A stretch of 34,909 nucleotides of DNA, from contig CALLAG010000359.1 in NCBI GenBank assembly GCA_938002705.1, forward strand, positions 1 to 34,909. The letters are read 5' to 3'. Both the position numbers and the translations under genes were made by a program. Below, piece by piece: positions 22,946 through 31,482 of this stretch. Positions within the stretch are counted from its first letter, which is position 1, and each line of letters starts with the position of its first letter. Under the pieces are notes generated by a model. The model worked only from the letters and a program-made list of their open reading frames with translations. It ran no database searches and was not told the DNA's origin. Origin of the DNA: an uncultured Saprospiraceae bacterium (GTDB lineage: Bacteria; Bacteroidota; Bacteroidia; Chitinophagales; Saprospiraceae).

Positions 22946-23647
22946 TTATATTGTATCAAGTATGTCAAGAACCTTGTCCCTTTTTTTTCTTGCAAGTGGT
23001 ACGGAAAATCCATTACTAAGAACAATGCTCCCATTCTTATAGCTTTTATATTCTGCCACTTTACTTAGATTAACTACATATTGATTATGTACCCGCATAA
23101 ATGGCCTCTGACCTAATAGCTCATCTATTTTCTTTAGATTGTAACTACAATGAAATCGCTCAGAATCTGTATTAAAAATCCATGTATAATTACCATCAGA
23201 TTTTATATATAAAATCTCTGAAGCATTTATATATCTAATGCCTTTAGCGTTCGGGAATTTTATTTTTATATCTTTTCTGCAGTGACAAGAGCTGGCAACT
23301 TTTACTTTCTCAATAGCATCATTCAGAAGCTCTACTTTAATGGGTTTTAATAAGTAATCAGACACTTCTGCCTTGATAGCATCGTGGGCATACTCCTTGG
23401 TATGGGATAGATAAACCACTTTCACATCTCTATCTCGTAGTGATTTTACATAAGAATATCTATTAATAGAAGGTTTGTCTACTTCCAGAAATACGACATC
23501 AAGCACATTAGACTCTGTACAGCCTATCGCATCATAGATCCCTGCATAACTACCTATTATATCAACATCATACATTGACTCATTGAGACAAGATATTATA
23601 CGAGCTATAATATTAGGATCTCTATCTATGATTAAAGCCTTAAGCAA
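22946..23647 (-). CDS. LytTR-family response regulator with a non-canonical receiver domain
   Basis: This 233-residue protein has an N-terminal receiver-like domain (1-120) and a C-terminal LytTR DNA-binding domain (about 130-233, with ILYIKSDGNYTWIF, FMRVHNQYVVNL and the PLARKKR end). In the receiver the phospho-acceptor Asp of the usual FLDIxMP motif is Glu55 (VFLEVDKP), and the acidic pair near residue 8 reads IDRDP. The conserved Lys remains in YLLKPI. It may therefore be locked on or regulated without phosphorylation. The start is TTG at 23647, because an in-frame TAA lies just upstream and no ATG fits. No sensor kinase is next to it. Confidence 0.88.
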   Translation of the reverse strand: MLKALIIDRDPNIIARIISCLNESMYDVDIIGSYAGIYDAIGCTESNVLDVVFLEVDKPSINRYSYVKSLRDRDVKVVYLSHTKEYAHDAIKAEVSDYLLKPIKVELLNDAIEKVKVASSCHCRKDIKIKFPNAKGIRYINASEILYIKSDGNYTWIFNTDSERFHCSYNLKKIDELLGQRPFMRVHNQYVVNLSKVAEYKSYKNGSIVLSNGFSVPLARKKRDKVLDILDTI

Positions 23648-23814
23648 TTGATTAACTTATGAAGTAGTTGATGTTCTGCTAGCAATACATTGATTAATAA
23701 AACCTTTTAATCGATCCATTGATAATGATGGTTGATAGCATTAAAATTTTAAATAGCACTCTTAAATTAGAGCTACTCCCTTAGTTTGGGTCAATTTAAA
23801 ATGTTAAAACTTGA

Positions 23815-23849
23815 TGAACTGCAGCTCTGAACGGGTGAACTGCATCTGA
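23815..23849. promoter_or_regulatory. Two TGAACTGCA direct repeats 21 bp apart
   Basis: TGAACTGCA occurs at 23815-23823 and 23836-23844, and a looser TCTGA follows each copy. A 21-bp period is two helical turns, the spacing typical of direct-repeat sites bound by LytTR regulators. The site lies between the DUF4199 stop (23882) and the LytTR start (23647), about 170-200 bp before the latter. A link to this regulator is inference. Confidence 0.4.
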
Positions 23850-23881
23850 GACAGGAATTTTATAGAGAAAAAGAGACTATA

Positions 23882-24397
23882 TCACCCTATAAGTGGTCTT
23901 TCTCGACGCATTATCATAGATACGATAACACCGAATATTGATATTATAAATACACTAAACATAGAAGAAGCTATAGTTGTAGCATTGATCTCGAACATGC
24001 CCTTCATCTGGACTCTAAGCTGATCCTCTAATTCTAACTCATCTATCTCCAAGTTTTCTATCATAGCTAATTGATTCTCAACAATGATATCCATCATCCT
24101 ATCCTGCTCTTGTTCATCTATGTTTGTCAAGTATATTCCATTAGCTATTAGCGAGGAGAACATACCAGTTATTATTATCACAAGACACATTAAGAAAGCA
24201 TCTCTAAATGATACAAATCCTGAGTCTTTTCTTCTTATATAATAGATTCCCAATACACAAAAAGGGATCGCCACTACATAAACTAATATTGTTGCCTTCC
24301 ACATACCTATCGTTCCATTCAACATGGCATATCCTAAATAAAAAGACAAGGCAGCGTATAATAAGCCTATTAGAATACCCATTTTCCAATGCTTCAT
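23882..24397 (-). CDS. DUF4199-family membrane protein
   Basis: The 171-residue protein has the DUF4199 layout of four hydrophobic helices (about 7-27, 33-52, 68-90, 141-163), with the typical VSFRDAFLMCLVIIITGMF region after a basic RRKDSGF loop. A charged acidic stretch (about 92-130) separates the third and fourth helices. The family is common in Bacteroidota and has no known function. It starts 2 bp after the stop of the larger membrane protein gene, so the two are translated from one message. It does not resemble a sensor kinase. Confidence 0.85.
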   Translation of the reverse strand: MKHWKMGILIGLLYAALSFYLGYAMLNGTIGMWKATILVYVVAIPFCVLGIYYIRRKDSGFVSFRDAFLMCLVIIITGMFSSLIANGIYLTNIDEQEQDRMMDIIVENQLAMIENLEIDELELEDQLRVQMKGMFEINATTIASSMFSVFIISIFGVIVSMIMRRERPLIG

Positions 24398-24399
24398 GA

Positions 24400-25992
24400 T
24401 TAATTTACTTTTAGTATTGGTAGAATATACTTACTAGTCACAAGACTATCTTTTTCTTTTATATAATTCCTTACGAGATCTATCTCGATATTATGCTCTC
24501 CTACAGCGAGATTAGACACTGGGATATTATAGATGAGCCCTTCATGACCCTGTAGATGATGCACACTGAAGTAACAAGTCAGGCTGTCATCATAGTTAAC
24601 ATTATCTACCCTTATAGACACCTGCTCCTTCATTAGATCGAGAATACGCTTCTCCTTTTTAAGCTCATATTCCGATAGTGCCTTCTTTCTTTTACTAGTA
24701 AGTTTCTTTCTCAGACCTTTGAGAGAATCCCTTTTTAGCTCTAATTCTCCTTTGAGAATCTCATCATCTTTGACAGTCTTAGCTGAATCTCTGAACATTT
24801 TGTATTCCTCGTATACGATTCTTTCATTAATCTTGAAGCTGTCCTTTAATGCAAAAAGAATAGAATCTCTCTCCTTGCCGATATCTGAAAACAAAGTAAA
24901 CTTCCATCCTGACTTATAGATGGGCATAACACCATACCTGTCCTCCATCACATTCTCATATCGTCTATTATACTTTACGAACAATTGTACGTAGGGCTCT
25001 GAGACTTTATATTGAGAAAGGCGCAAGTGACCTAAGGTCTTGTTATCACTACGCTCATCATCTTCGTAAGCATCTAATTGGATAGAGTATAGATCATCAT
25101 AGAAGTACGGATTAACAATCAGGCCTTGCTCTCTGAGGGATGAATAATCTGGTATAAATGGGGTCTTCTCATTAGAGTATATTTTAGTGAAATTAGCTAT
25201 CACAATAATGTACGGAAATGAGAAGAAGAAAAGTCTACGGGTATACTTGTCATCTATAAAATTATAGATCAATGGTCGATATAAGAATGAAAGTGTAATG
25301 TGACTATAGAACCAATATAGTGGCATATACATCTTGGAGACTGTCCTGTCCTTGATCCTCTTAATCCCACCTAATGTTACAAAATCAATGAATACAATAG
25401 CCCCTCCAAAAACATATGGGACAAACCATATAAGAAAATAGATAACACCTTCTTCAACATCAAAACCTAAAGACTTAAGAATAATGATAGGCAAAAGACT
25501 AAATACCCCGAATGCCAAAGCTGATACAAAGAAAAGAAAAAGCAAAAAGGTATAGGAGAATAATACACTACAGATCTTCTCTAATTTCTCTATGAAATCA
25601 TCATAGTCCCCTACTCGTCTTCTCAGGTACTTAGTGAAGTACTCAGAATAATTAAACTCATCGTAATCAATCTCTCCCGATACATATCGCAAGCCTATCG
25701 CTCCTATCCACAGAGATCTCAGAATTACGTGTAATAATAAATTAATAAAGAATATTCGCCACCCAATAGTCACTAACGTCTCAAGTGCAGATAGAAATAT
25801 ATTACTAGCACCCTCCAAATTATAGTTGTGGAGATCTGTTATTATACCTTTAGAATTGTATATTCCATACAATACAAAACCTGATATGATCAGCTCTAGT
25901 TGCCAGCTTTCTTGTTGTAGTTTCTCCAGCCATTCCCTAAAGATAGCCCGATCTAATCCACCAGAATATCGATTGTCTTTATTGTCAGTCAT
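24400..25992 (-). CDS. Large membrane protein of unknown function
   Basis: This 530-residue protein is not assigned to a family. The N-terminal half has five or six hydrophobic helices (about 33-50, 68-100, 140-175, 182-210, 253-269). The C-terminal half is hydrophilic with a long charged coiled-coil region at about 395-465 (repeats of Lys, Arg, Glu and Leu) and an end rich in beta strands (YNIPVSNLAVGEHNIEIDLV). No catalytic motif is visible. It is directly followed by the DUF4199 gene 2 bp later. Together they may form a two-protein membrane unit, but nothing in the sequence tells its role. Confidence 0.8.
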   Translation of the reverse strand: MTDNKDNRYSGGLDRAIFREWLEKLQQESWQLELIISGFVLYGIYNSKGIITDLHNYNLEGASNIFLSALETLVTIGWRIFFINLLLHVILRSLWIGAIGLRYVSGEIDYDEFNYSEYFTKYLRRRVGDYDDFIEKLEKICSVLFSYTFLLFLFFVSALAFGVFSLLPIIILKSLGFDVEEGVIYFLIWFVPYVFGGAIVFIDFVTLGGIKRIKDRTVSKMYMPLYWFYSHITLSFLYRPLIYNFIDDKYTRRLFFFSFPYIIVIANFTKIYSNEKTPFIPDYSSLREQGLIVNPYFYDDLYSIQLDAYEDDERSDNKTLGHLRLSQYKVSEPYVQLFVKYNRRYENVMEDRYGVMPIYKSGWKFTLFSDIGKERDSILFALKDSFKINERIVYEEYKMFRDSAKTVKDDEILKGELELKRDSLKGLRKKLTSKRKKALSEYELKKEKRILDLMKEQVSIRVDNVNYDDSLTCYFSVHHLQGHEGLIYNIPVSNLAVGEHNIEIDLVRNYIKEKDSLVTSKYILPILKVN

Positions 25993-26086
25993 TAATTAGA
26001 AAGATAATTCTTCTAAACTAATACTAATATTATAAAATAATTAATAATTAGATCAAAGTCACTATGCAGATTTTGGTCTATGAACG

Positions 26087-26094
26087 TAAATTTG
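26087..26094 (+). promoter_or_regulatory. Candidate -7 element (TAAATTTG) for the Smr gene
   Basis: TAAATTTG fits TAnnTTTG and lies 16 bp before the ATG at 26111, giving a very short leader. A TTTTG stretch at 26071-26075 is too close to be a normal -33 element. Confidence 0.35.
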
Positions 26095-26110
26095 AGCCTA
26101 ATACATAGTA

Positions 26111-26593
26111 ATGGTAGACCTAAAAGAATTATGGATAGGAGATATGGTAAAAATCATCTCCTCAGGAAGAACAGGGAAATATGAAGGCCTACATGCTAAT
26201 GGCAAAGCAAGGATTAATGCTGCCGGAAAAATATATCTTGCTTCTGCCAAAAACCTCATGCCATATGAAGTAAAAGAACAAGAAGAGGAATTAGTATTCG
26301 AAGAGGAAGCCAACACCCCTATATCAATACATGATACCATAGATCTACATATAGAAAAACTTAGACCAGATCTTACGACGAGCCTACCTGAGCGTATATT
26401 TGATTATCAGATGAAAGCATTCTTAGAATTTCTAGAAGCGGCTAAGTCTTCTCACAAGAATCAGTTCACCATAATACACGGTAAGGGAACAGGCGTCCTG
26501 AGACAGAACGTCATGATATATATAAAATCAGATAAATCAATAAGATTCTACGAAGTTATAAATGATGGAGGTGCCGTAAGAATACATTTATAA
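26111..26593 (+). CDS. KOW-like/Smr-domain protein
   Basis: This 160-residue protein combines a small beta-barrel (about 10-55, GDMVKIISSGRTGKYEG) resembling the KOW-like part of MutS2 with a C-terminal Smr domain (about 80-160). The Smr motifs are IDLHIEKL near 77-84, where Ile replaces the usual Gly of DLHG/DLRG, and HGKGTGVLR near 120. Smr domains bind or cut nucleic acids, in MutS2 and in ribosome-rescue nucleases. Here the MutS ATPase part is absent. The Smr half also resembles that of DUF2027 proteins. The stop is 6 bp from the stop of the convergent gene. Confidence 0.8.
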   Translation: MVDLKELWIGDMVKIISSGRTGKYEGLHANGKARINAAGKIYLASAKNLMPYEVKEQEEELVFEEEANTPISIHDTIDLHIEKLRPDLTTSLPERIFDYQMKAFLEFLEAAKSSHKNQFTIIHGKGTGVLRQNVMIYIKSDKSIRFYEVINDGGAVRIHL

Positions 26594-26599
26594 CAACAA

Positions 26600-28150
26600 C
26601 TATTCTATCCGCAATTCTGCGAGTATTAAGTCTCTTCTATCATAGCCTCCGAGTACTATACGGGCAGTATCGTAGATCATTAAGTCAGGCGAAAAAAGAA
26701 AGTTGTCATCTCTCTCAGATATCAATGTAGTAACTAACTGGACATTACCTGATTTATTAAGGGCCATCATATCTGAAAAGACTCTTCCATTCAGTCCCAA
26801 TGCCTTTGCTTCTTTTCTAGACTTCGTCGTATTATATAGTATGTAATAACTATTATCAGATTCTGCTAATGCATAATTAGAAAACGAATCCTCAGTAGTC
26901 TCAAATCTTCTCTGGATAATATTAGTCTTAATTAGATTTCCATAATTATCAAAGTACGGTATCAAGATATCTCCACTCTCATAACTATATGTTACACCTC
27001 CGATAGGTGCAAATGAATTAAACCCACCTCGATTAAAATTATTATTATCTACAATAACTCTATACTCTTCTGATACAAATCCAACACCTCCATTATTCAT
27101 TCTGAGTACGTCATTAACCTCGAAGTTATAGCTCATCCCTTTTGCTATTTTTTTATCAAGCGGGTGCATCTTATACTCCCTTATCTCTAGTTCTGGATTC
27201 CCTTTACACCAAAAAAGACCCGTAACTCTATTGTTCTTATCGCCATTACTATAGAATCCCGTTATTACATAATCATCAGAATTAATATCTGGGAATATCA
27301 TATTAGCATCTACAATTCCTATCTGTCTATCGATTTTCACTTCTTGGCTCAATATGCCTGACTGGTCTACACGATAGATAAAGTATTTATTTCGTGGTAA
27401 ATTCTTAACTCTCAGTGGGACAATTCCTTTACCATATTCTAAGTCTGATTCTAATTCTGCTAGCATGTAAGGAATCCCATTGTTAGCAAGTCTTATTGCC
27501 TTGATCTCTATACTCCTATCAGAAAAATCATAATCATATGAAGCTCTCCATTTTTCATTCATAGCACTATCGAATACTATAATAGAAACAACTTCTGACT
27601 GTCTTGATTCTGTTGTACCTATGATATTAACAAACGCAAGATGACTGCTATCGGGACTCATCACTATGCCTCCTTGATTACCAGAATAGATTTCATAGTT
27701 CTGATAAGATTGTCTTAATCGCTTATTAGATATATCGTCATACTTCTCAAAGTAGATCTCCTTGGGTTCTGTAAATCGTCCATTTTTATAATCACATTTA
27801 TACATAATCCACTCCTTATACTTCTGTGATAATTCGTGTATATATAAGAAGGTATCACGGGGGGTCGTCACTATATTTTGGACTGCATAATCTCTGTTTT
27901 GACCAAAGACGTTAAAGTCCTCTTTATTAAGAAGTTTGTGGTCTAGTGAGAAAGTATATAATATATTATTCCTATTCCTCTCGCTGATTGCATAGTATTT
28001 ATCACCTACTATGCCTAAGATTTTATAGTTAGCATTATTATCAAATTTTTGCTCAGAAGGATCTGACCAGTTAAGATAATTTTGGCTATAAATGGCTGTA
28101 CTGTCGACTAATACAATCAATAGAACTAAAAATATAATATTACGATACAT
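26600..28150 (-). CDS. Secreted protein of unknown function, probably beta-propeller
   Basis: The 516-residue protein starts with a signal peptide (1-22, ending SQ). The rest is rich in short beta strands alternating with polar loops, with repeated patterns such as YKILGIVGDKYYAIS, DSSHLAFVNIIG and NDVLRMNNGGVGFVSEEYRVIV, which suggests a propeller. I see no catalytic residues and no T9SS sorting domain, so it may stay in the periplasm. There is no operon partner: it is convergent with the Smr gene, and the next gene upstream on its strand ends 150 bp away. Confidence 0.75.
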   Translation of the reverse strand: MYRNIIFLVLLIVLVDSTAIYSQNYLNWSDPSEQKFDNNANYKILGIVGDKYYAISERNRNNILYTFSLDHKLLNKEDFNVFGQNRDYAVQNIVTTPRDTFLYIHELSQKYKEWIMYKCDYKNGRFTEPKEIYFEKYDDISNKRLRQSYQNYEIYSGNQGGIVMSPDSSHLAFVNIIGTTESRQSEVVSIIVFDSAMNEKWRASYDYDFSDRSIEIKAIRLANNGIPYMLAELESDLEYGKGIVPLRVKNLPRNKYFIYRVDQSGILSQEVKIDRQIGIVDANMIFPDINSDDYVITGFYSNGDKNNRVTGLFWCKGNPELEIREYKMHPLDKKIAKGMSYNFEVNDVLRMNNGGVGFVSEEYRVIVDNNNFNRGGFNSFAPIGGVTYSYESGDILIPYFDNYGNLIKTNIIQRRFETTEDSFSNYALAESDNSYYILYNTTKSRKEAKALGLNGRVFSDMMALNKSGNVQLVTTLISERDDNFLFSPDLMIYDTARIVLGGYDRRDLILAELRIE

Positions 28151-28300
28151 ATCTAAATTTTGTGATTACACTATACTAAGCCATCAATGATGGTGGTATA
28201 TAGAACTTATAGTAAGAACAAGAGATAATTATGTAAAGTTCTGTAAGCCTTGTCTATCACAATAATTTATAAAATAAGCTTCGGGTATGCTAAGTACGTA

Positions 28301-28942
28301 TTATGTATGAAAAGTAAATGAAATCTGGACCCCCTTATTCTTAAGGTTAATATTCTCTCGGAATCCCCCCATAGTATTGAATCTTGAGAACTGGAAGAAT
28401 TCATTAAGCCCATAGTTATACTCTACATTAATACTTACATTTCGCGTTAAGATAATTCTTAGATTGGCTATAGAAGCTAATAGATGTCTGCTTGATACTT
28501 GCGAAGTTAAGTTATAGGCCTCAAGGTCAGAACTTTCTCCTAAGGAAATAAGATAGCTATATTCTACGCCTGCCCCTAATGCAACATAATCTATTAACTG
28601 AACTTCTACGTAAGATGGGAGGACAAAATAGACCCCTTCATAATCGACTTGCTCGGCATTAAGTCGAGCGCCTTTCCAACCAAATCCTGGAGATAGGTTT
28701 ACGCTCAACCTATCACTTAATCTATACTGATTCCATATCTCAAATGATGACTTAAATAATGGCTCGAAAGTGTACCTATCGCTACCATTGACGGATTGCT
28801 GATTTTCTACAAAATCAGACAATACTAATCCCACGCTAAATCCATGACTCCATTTACTCTGAGAAATAGAATTATAAGGACTCATAAATGAGATACATAA
28901 TATTATAAATACTAACCTGAGGAATAAGCTAATTAAGTACAC
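28301..28942 (-). CDS. Outer-membrane beta-barrel protein
   Basis: This 213-residue protein has a signal peptide (about 1-28, ISFM to ISQS) and then alternating hydrophobic and polar residues in about eight strands, ending in an aromatic strand GVQISFTF. It matches the general PorT-like/OMP beta-barrel pattern of Bacteroidota. Its specific role is unknown. The start codon is GTG at 28942, chosen because the signal peptide begins there. The gene is divergent from another barrel gene at 29110. Confidence 0.78.
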   Translation of the reverse strand: MYLISLFLRLVFIILCISFMSPYNSISQSKWSHGFSVGLVLSDFVENQQSVNGSDRYTFEPLFKSSFEIWNQYRLSDRLSVNLSPGFGWKGARLNAEQVDYEGVYFVLPSYVEVQLIDYVALGAGVEYSYLISLGESSDLEAYNLTSQVSSRHLLASIANLRIILTRNVSINVEYNYGLNEFFQFSRFNTMGGFRENINLKNKGVQISFTFHT

Positions 28943-29079
28943 ATAGATATAACATCAGAACAGCGACTTTATTTTGCCTGATACAGAATAGTACTAAGGA
29001 AGTTATACATCAGACAATTCTATAAGTAAAATACAATACTGATCAGTGTAATATCCTTATCACTTTATTGCAATTAATC

Positions 29080-29087
29080 TATCTTTG
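29080..29087 (+). promoter_or_regulatory. Candidate -7 element (TATCTTTG) for the second barrel gene
   Basis: TATCTTTG fits TAnnTTTG. A transcript starting near 29094 would exclude the upstream TTG at 29068 and leave TTG 29110 as the start, which is also where the signal peptide begins. Confidence 0.5.
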
Positions 29088-29109
29088 GGATATAAATAAA
29101 CGTAAAAAC

Positions 29110-29694
29110 TTGAAACGAAATACAATCTTACTCACAAGCATTATACTCCTTATAGGTCTTGCCTCAGTTCACTTATCTTCTCAAGCTGGCTTGGATCTAT
29201 ACGGCGGCATATCAAGTGCCACTAATAGAAATATAACGATTACGCCTGAGGGCAGCTCTCATAGTGGATGGCACGTAGGTGCAGATGCCAGATTAAATAG
29301 AGGTAAGATGTATTTTCTCGTGGGACTACAATATCACAAAATAGATCTACTGCCTAAGTCAGATAATATTCTCACATCTGAAACGTATAAATATGCTTGG
29401 ACAAAAGTAAGAGTCGGACTAGGATATAAAGTTATCGACTTTAGCGATCACATATTCTTAAGGGGGCATACGCTTGCGAGTTTTAATCTAACAAGTGGTG
29501 TGACCAATGATGCTGGACCAGGAATATATACTGACTACAATGCTGGCACTGCAGGTGCTAATCTTGGTCTTGGTCTAGACATATATAATTTTACTGTGAC
29601 TGCAGCATATGAGATCGGATTCTTTAATCTGGGTAATATGCTCGAAGGTTCGGAAATGGACTTCCTTACATTGAGTATAGGTTATAAGATCTAA
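29110..29694 (+). CDS. Outer-membrane beta-barrel protein, TTG start
   Basis: The product of about 194 residues opens MKRNTILLTSIILLIGLASV, a clear signal peptide, and continues as a small barrel: GLDLYGGISSATNR, YFLVGLQYHKIDLL, VRVGLGYKVIDF, LGLGLDIYNFTVTAAYEIGFF, ending LTLSIGYKI. I chose TTG at 29110 because it begins the signal peptide; a TTG at 29068 would add 14 residues ahead of it and lies before the likely promoter. The gene ends with a 4-bp overlap into the convergent arylsulfotransferase-like gene. Its function is unknown. Confidence 0.8.
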   Translation: MKRNTILLTSIILLIGLASVHLSSQAGLDLYGGISSATNRNITITPEGSSHSGWHVGADARLNRGKMYFLVGLQYHKIDLLPKSDNILTSETYKYAWTKVRVGLGYKVIDFSDHIFLRGHTLASFNLTSGVTNDAGPGIYTDYNAGTAGANLGLGLDIYNFTVTAAYEIGFFNLGNMLEGSEMDFLTLSIGYKI

Positions 29695-31244
29695 GGAATC
29701 ATTACAGAATGAACGCTACTGCTATCGTCTCTTGCTGATCGGATATAGTACATACCAGAAGTTAAGTTTAACTTATTGACGTCATATCTACTCTGATTAT
29801 TTCCTGTACTTAATATTTGCCCTTGCAGATTATACAGTACATAATCAAATAATTTACTCTCCTTAGAATTGATCTCTATTTTACCATCATGTTGAGCTAT
29901 GATTATATCTTCTAATGATATATCTATATCCTGAGTACTTGTAGTAAATAACTCGCAGGGATACGTACTCGGATAATTCTCTACAGTACCGCTCGCCGAA
30001 AGGTCTCTTCCTTCAAATCCAGAAAAGTTTTTCGAGTACTTTTCGGATCTATAGATATAACCTGCACCTTCGATATAATAATCCCATACGATGTCACCCT
30101 GAGGATTCATCTCGAATATCCTCGCCTCTTGTCCCACTGTTACGTAGATATTCCCATTAGGCATAACCTTAGCTCCTGAGGTATATCCAGATCTGAAAAA
30201 AGGACCAAAAGTAGTTGTGTTGATACTAATAGGTTCTTCTTCTAATAAGAAACTACTATTAGTAGGTAAGATAAAGAAGCCTTGATTATCTACAGTCGGA
30301 TCTATGATCTCAACGGAAGAATAGCTACGTTCACTTAGTCCATTGTTGAACATTATAATCTTGCCTTTATGTTCGCCATACTCTATCCAGTTAGGGTTAT
30401 GTTGGAAGTATAGTTCTCTATCGCTTTCATCTCCTTGGCCGTAGTTTTGAGGGTTACCCCATCTAAAAAGTGCAGCTCCACCATGACCATGTCTACCTCC
30501 ACTATCCGTCATAGCTTCTTCCGTGGTTGTAGAGTGATCTATTATAATCACTTCACTTAACTTTCTTACACTTAAGGCTATGAGGTCCAATTCTTCATTA
30601 TAATCAAATCCATTAATCATGAACGATTCTCCTTGCTCCCAATCGAATGTTGCTATTGCATCCATATCTAACTTTCTGGGATTATCTCTGATCAAGCCAT
30701 AATTAGGAAGGTTAGGGTCTCTTTGTTGTATTACATGATTCTTAATATTCCATTGCCATACGATGGTATCCGTATTAGGATCTATTTCTACCACCATATC
30801 CACCCTTCCGGGATCAAAACCTGGAGCTATATTATATCCTAAACTTTCAAATTCTAAATCACTTATATTCTCCCTTGCGAGACACAGATAATTACCGTTA
30901 TCCATAACGATAACTTCATATACGAGCACTATATTATTGCCATTATAACTCGTAGAACTTATCAGGTTATCATCCCAATCTCTAACATTAATTCTATTGT
31001 CTTTTATATAGATGACATTACCATCATCCATAAGTTTAGCATGTAGAGCTGTACGTCTTACCGAGGGCCATATATTAACGACTTCTCCGCAATTATCGAT
31101 CAGATAACTCTCTCTGGATGTTTCAAAAAAAGCATAGCCTTCAGTTGATTGGTTAGAGTTTAACTGTATACCTGTCTGGGCAAAAGCATTATCACTTATA
31201 GCCAACACTATTAAAACATAGAAGAAGCAACACACTGATTTCAT
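29691..31244 (-). CDS. Degenerate arylsulfotransferase-like T9SS protein (paralogue 3)
   Basis: This 517-residue protein has the layout of the tandem pair at 13031-16353: signal peptide (1-22), ESYLIDNCGEVVNIW, IVWQWNIKNHVIQ, IIDHSTTTEEA (His237), FRWGNPQNYGQG and YFQHNPNW (His282). Two histidine motifs are lost. The HH(H)D site is now LVYEV (about 107-111), and DW-x-H-x-N-x-x-DY reads SFMINGFDY with Met209 in place of His. It is probably not a working sulfotransferase and may bind rather than turn over its ligand. The final 75 residues, ending YDVNKLNLTSGMYYIRSA and so on, are a divergent T9SS domain. Confidence 0.83.
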   Translation of the reverse strand: MKSVCCFFYVLIVLAISDNAFAQTGIQLNSNQSTEGYAFFETSRESYLIDNCGEVVNIWPSVRRTALHAKLMDDGNVIYIKDNRINVRDWDDNLISSTSYNGNNIVLVYEVIVMDNGNYLCLARENISDLEFESLGYNIAPGFDPGRVDMVVEIDPNTDTIVWQWNIKNHVIQQRDPNLPNYGLIRDNPRKLDMDAIATFDWEQGESFMINGFDYNEELDLIALSVRKLSEVIIIDHSTTTEEAMTDSGGRHGHGGAALFRWGNPQNYGQGDESDRELYFQHNPNWIEYGEHKGKIIMFNNGLSERSYSSVEIIDPTVDNQGFFILPTNSSFLLEEEPISINTTTFGPFFRSGYTSGAKVMPNGNIYVTVGQEARIFEMNPQGDIVWDYYIEGAGYIYRSEKYSKNFSGFEGRDLSASGTVENYPSTYPCELFTTSTQDIDISLEDIIIAQHDGKIEINSKESKLFDYVLYNLQGQILSTGNNQSRYDVNKLNLTSGMYYIRSARDDSSSVHSVMIP

Positions 31245-31482
31245 GTCTCGATTTAGATATTAATACTCAATGAAAATATAATTTAAGTTAAATATATACT
31301 ATGAAGTGCAACGAATTGGAGTTTTAGTCCATCATTTACTATATATGAAGACATTTAACACATTAATTCGGTTCGGTGATCTTTATTATTGAGTGTTACA
31401 AGACTTATACTAAGTCAATATAGTCTTACATTAGAGTACATTAGGTTATTTAATTTATATTAGTATTCACACCTTTTTAATT

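Noticed and set aside
22842-23042. 66-codon plus-strand frame facing the LytTR gene
   Set aside because: It overlaps the terminator and the regulator's 3' end antisense, has no promoter or recognisable product, and has odd composition.
28181-28196. CCATCAATGATGG palindrome as a terminator for the barrel gene
   Set aside because: The one-base loop is impossible and no T-run follows on the minus strand.
31407-31434. Imperfect hairpin (AAGACTTATA/TATAGTCTT) before the adhesin-like gene
   Set aside because: It has a bulge, no T-run and no matching leader structure; it may be chance in AT-rich DNA.
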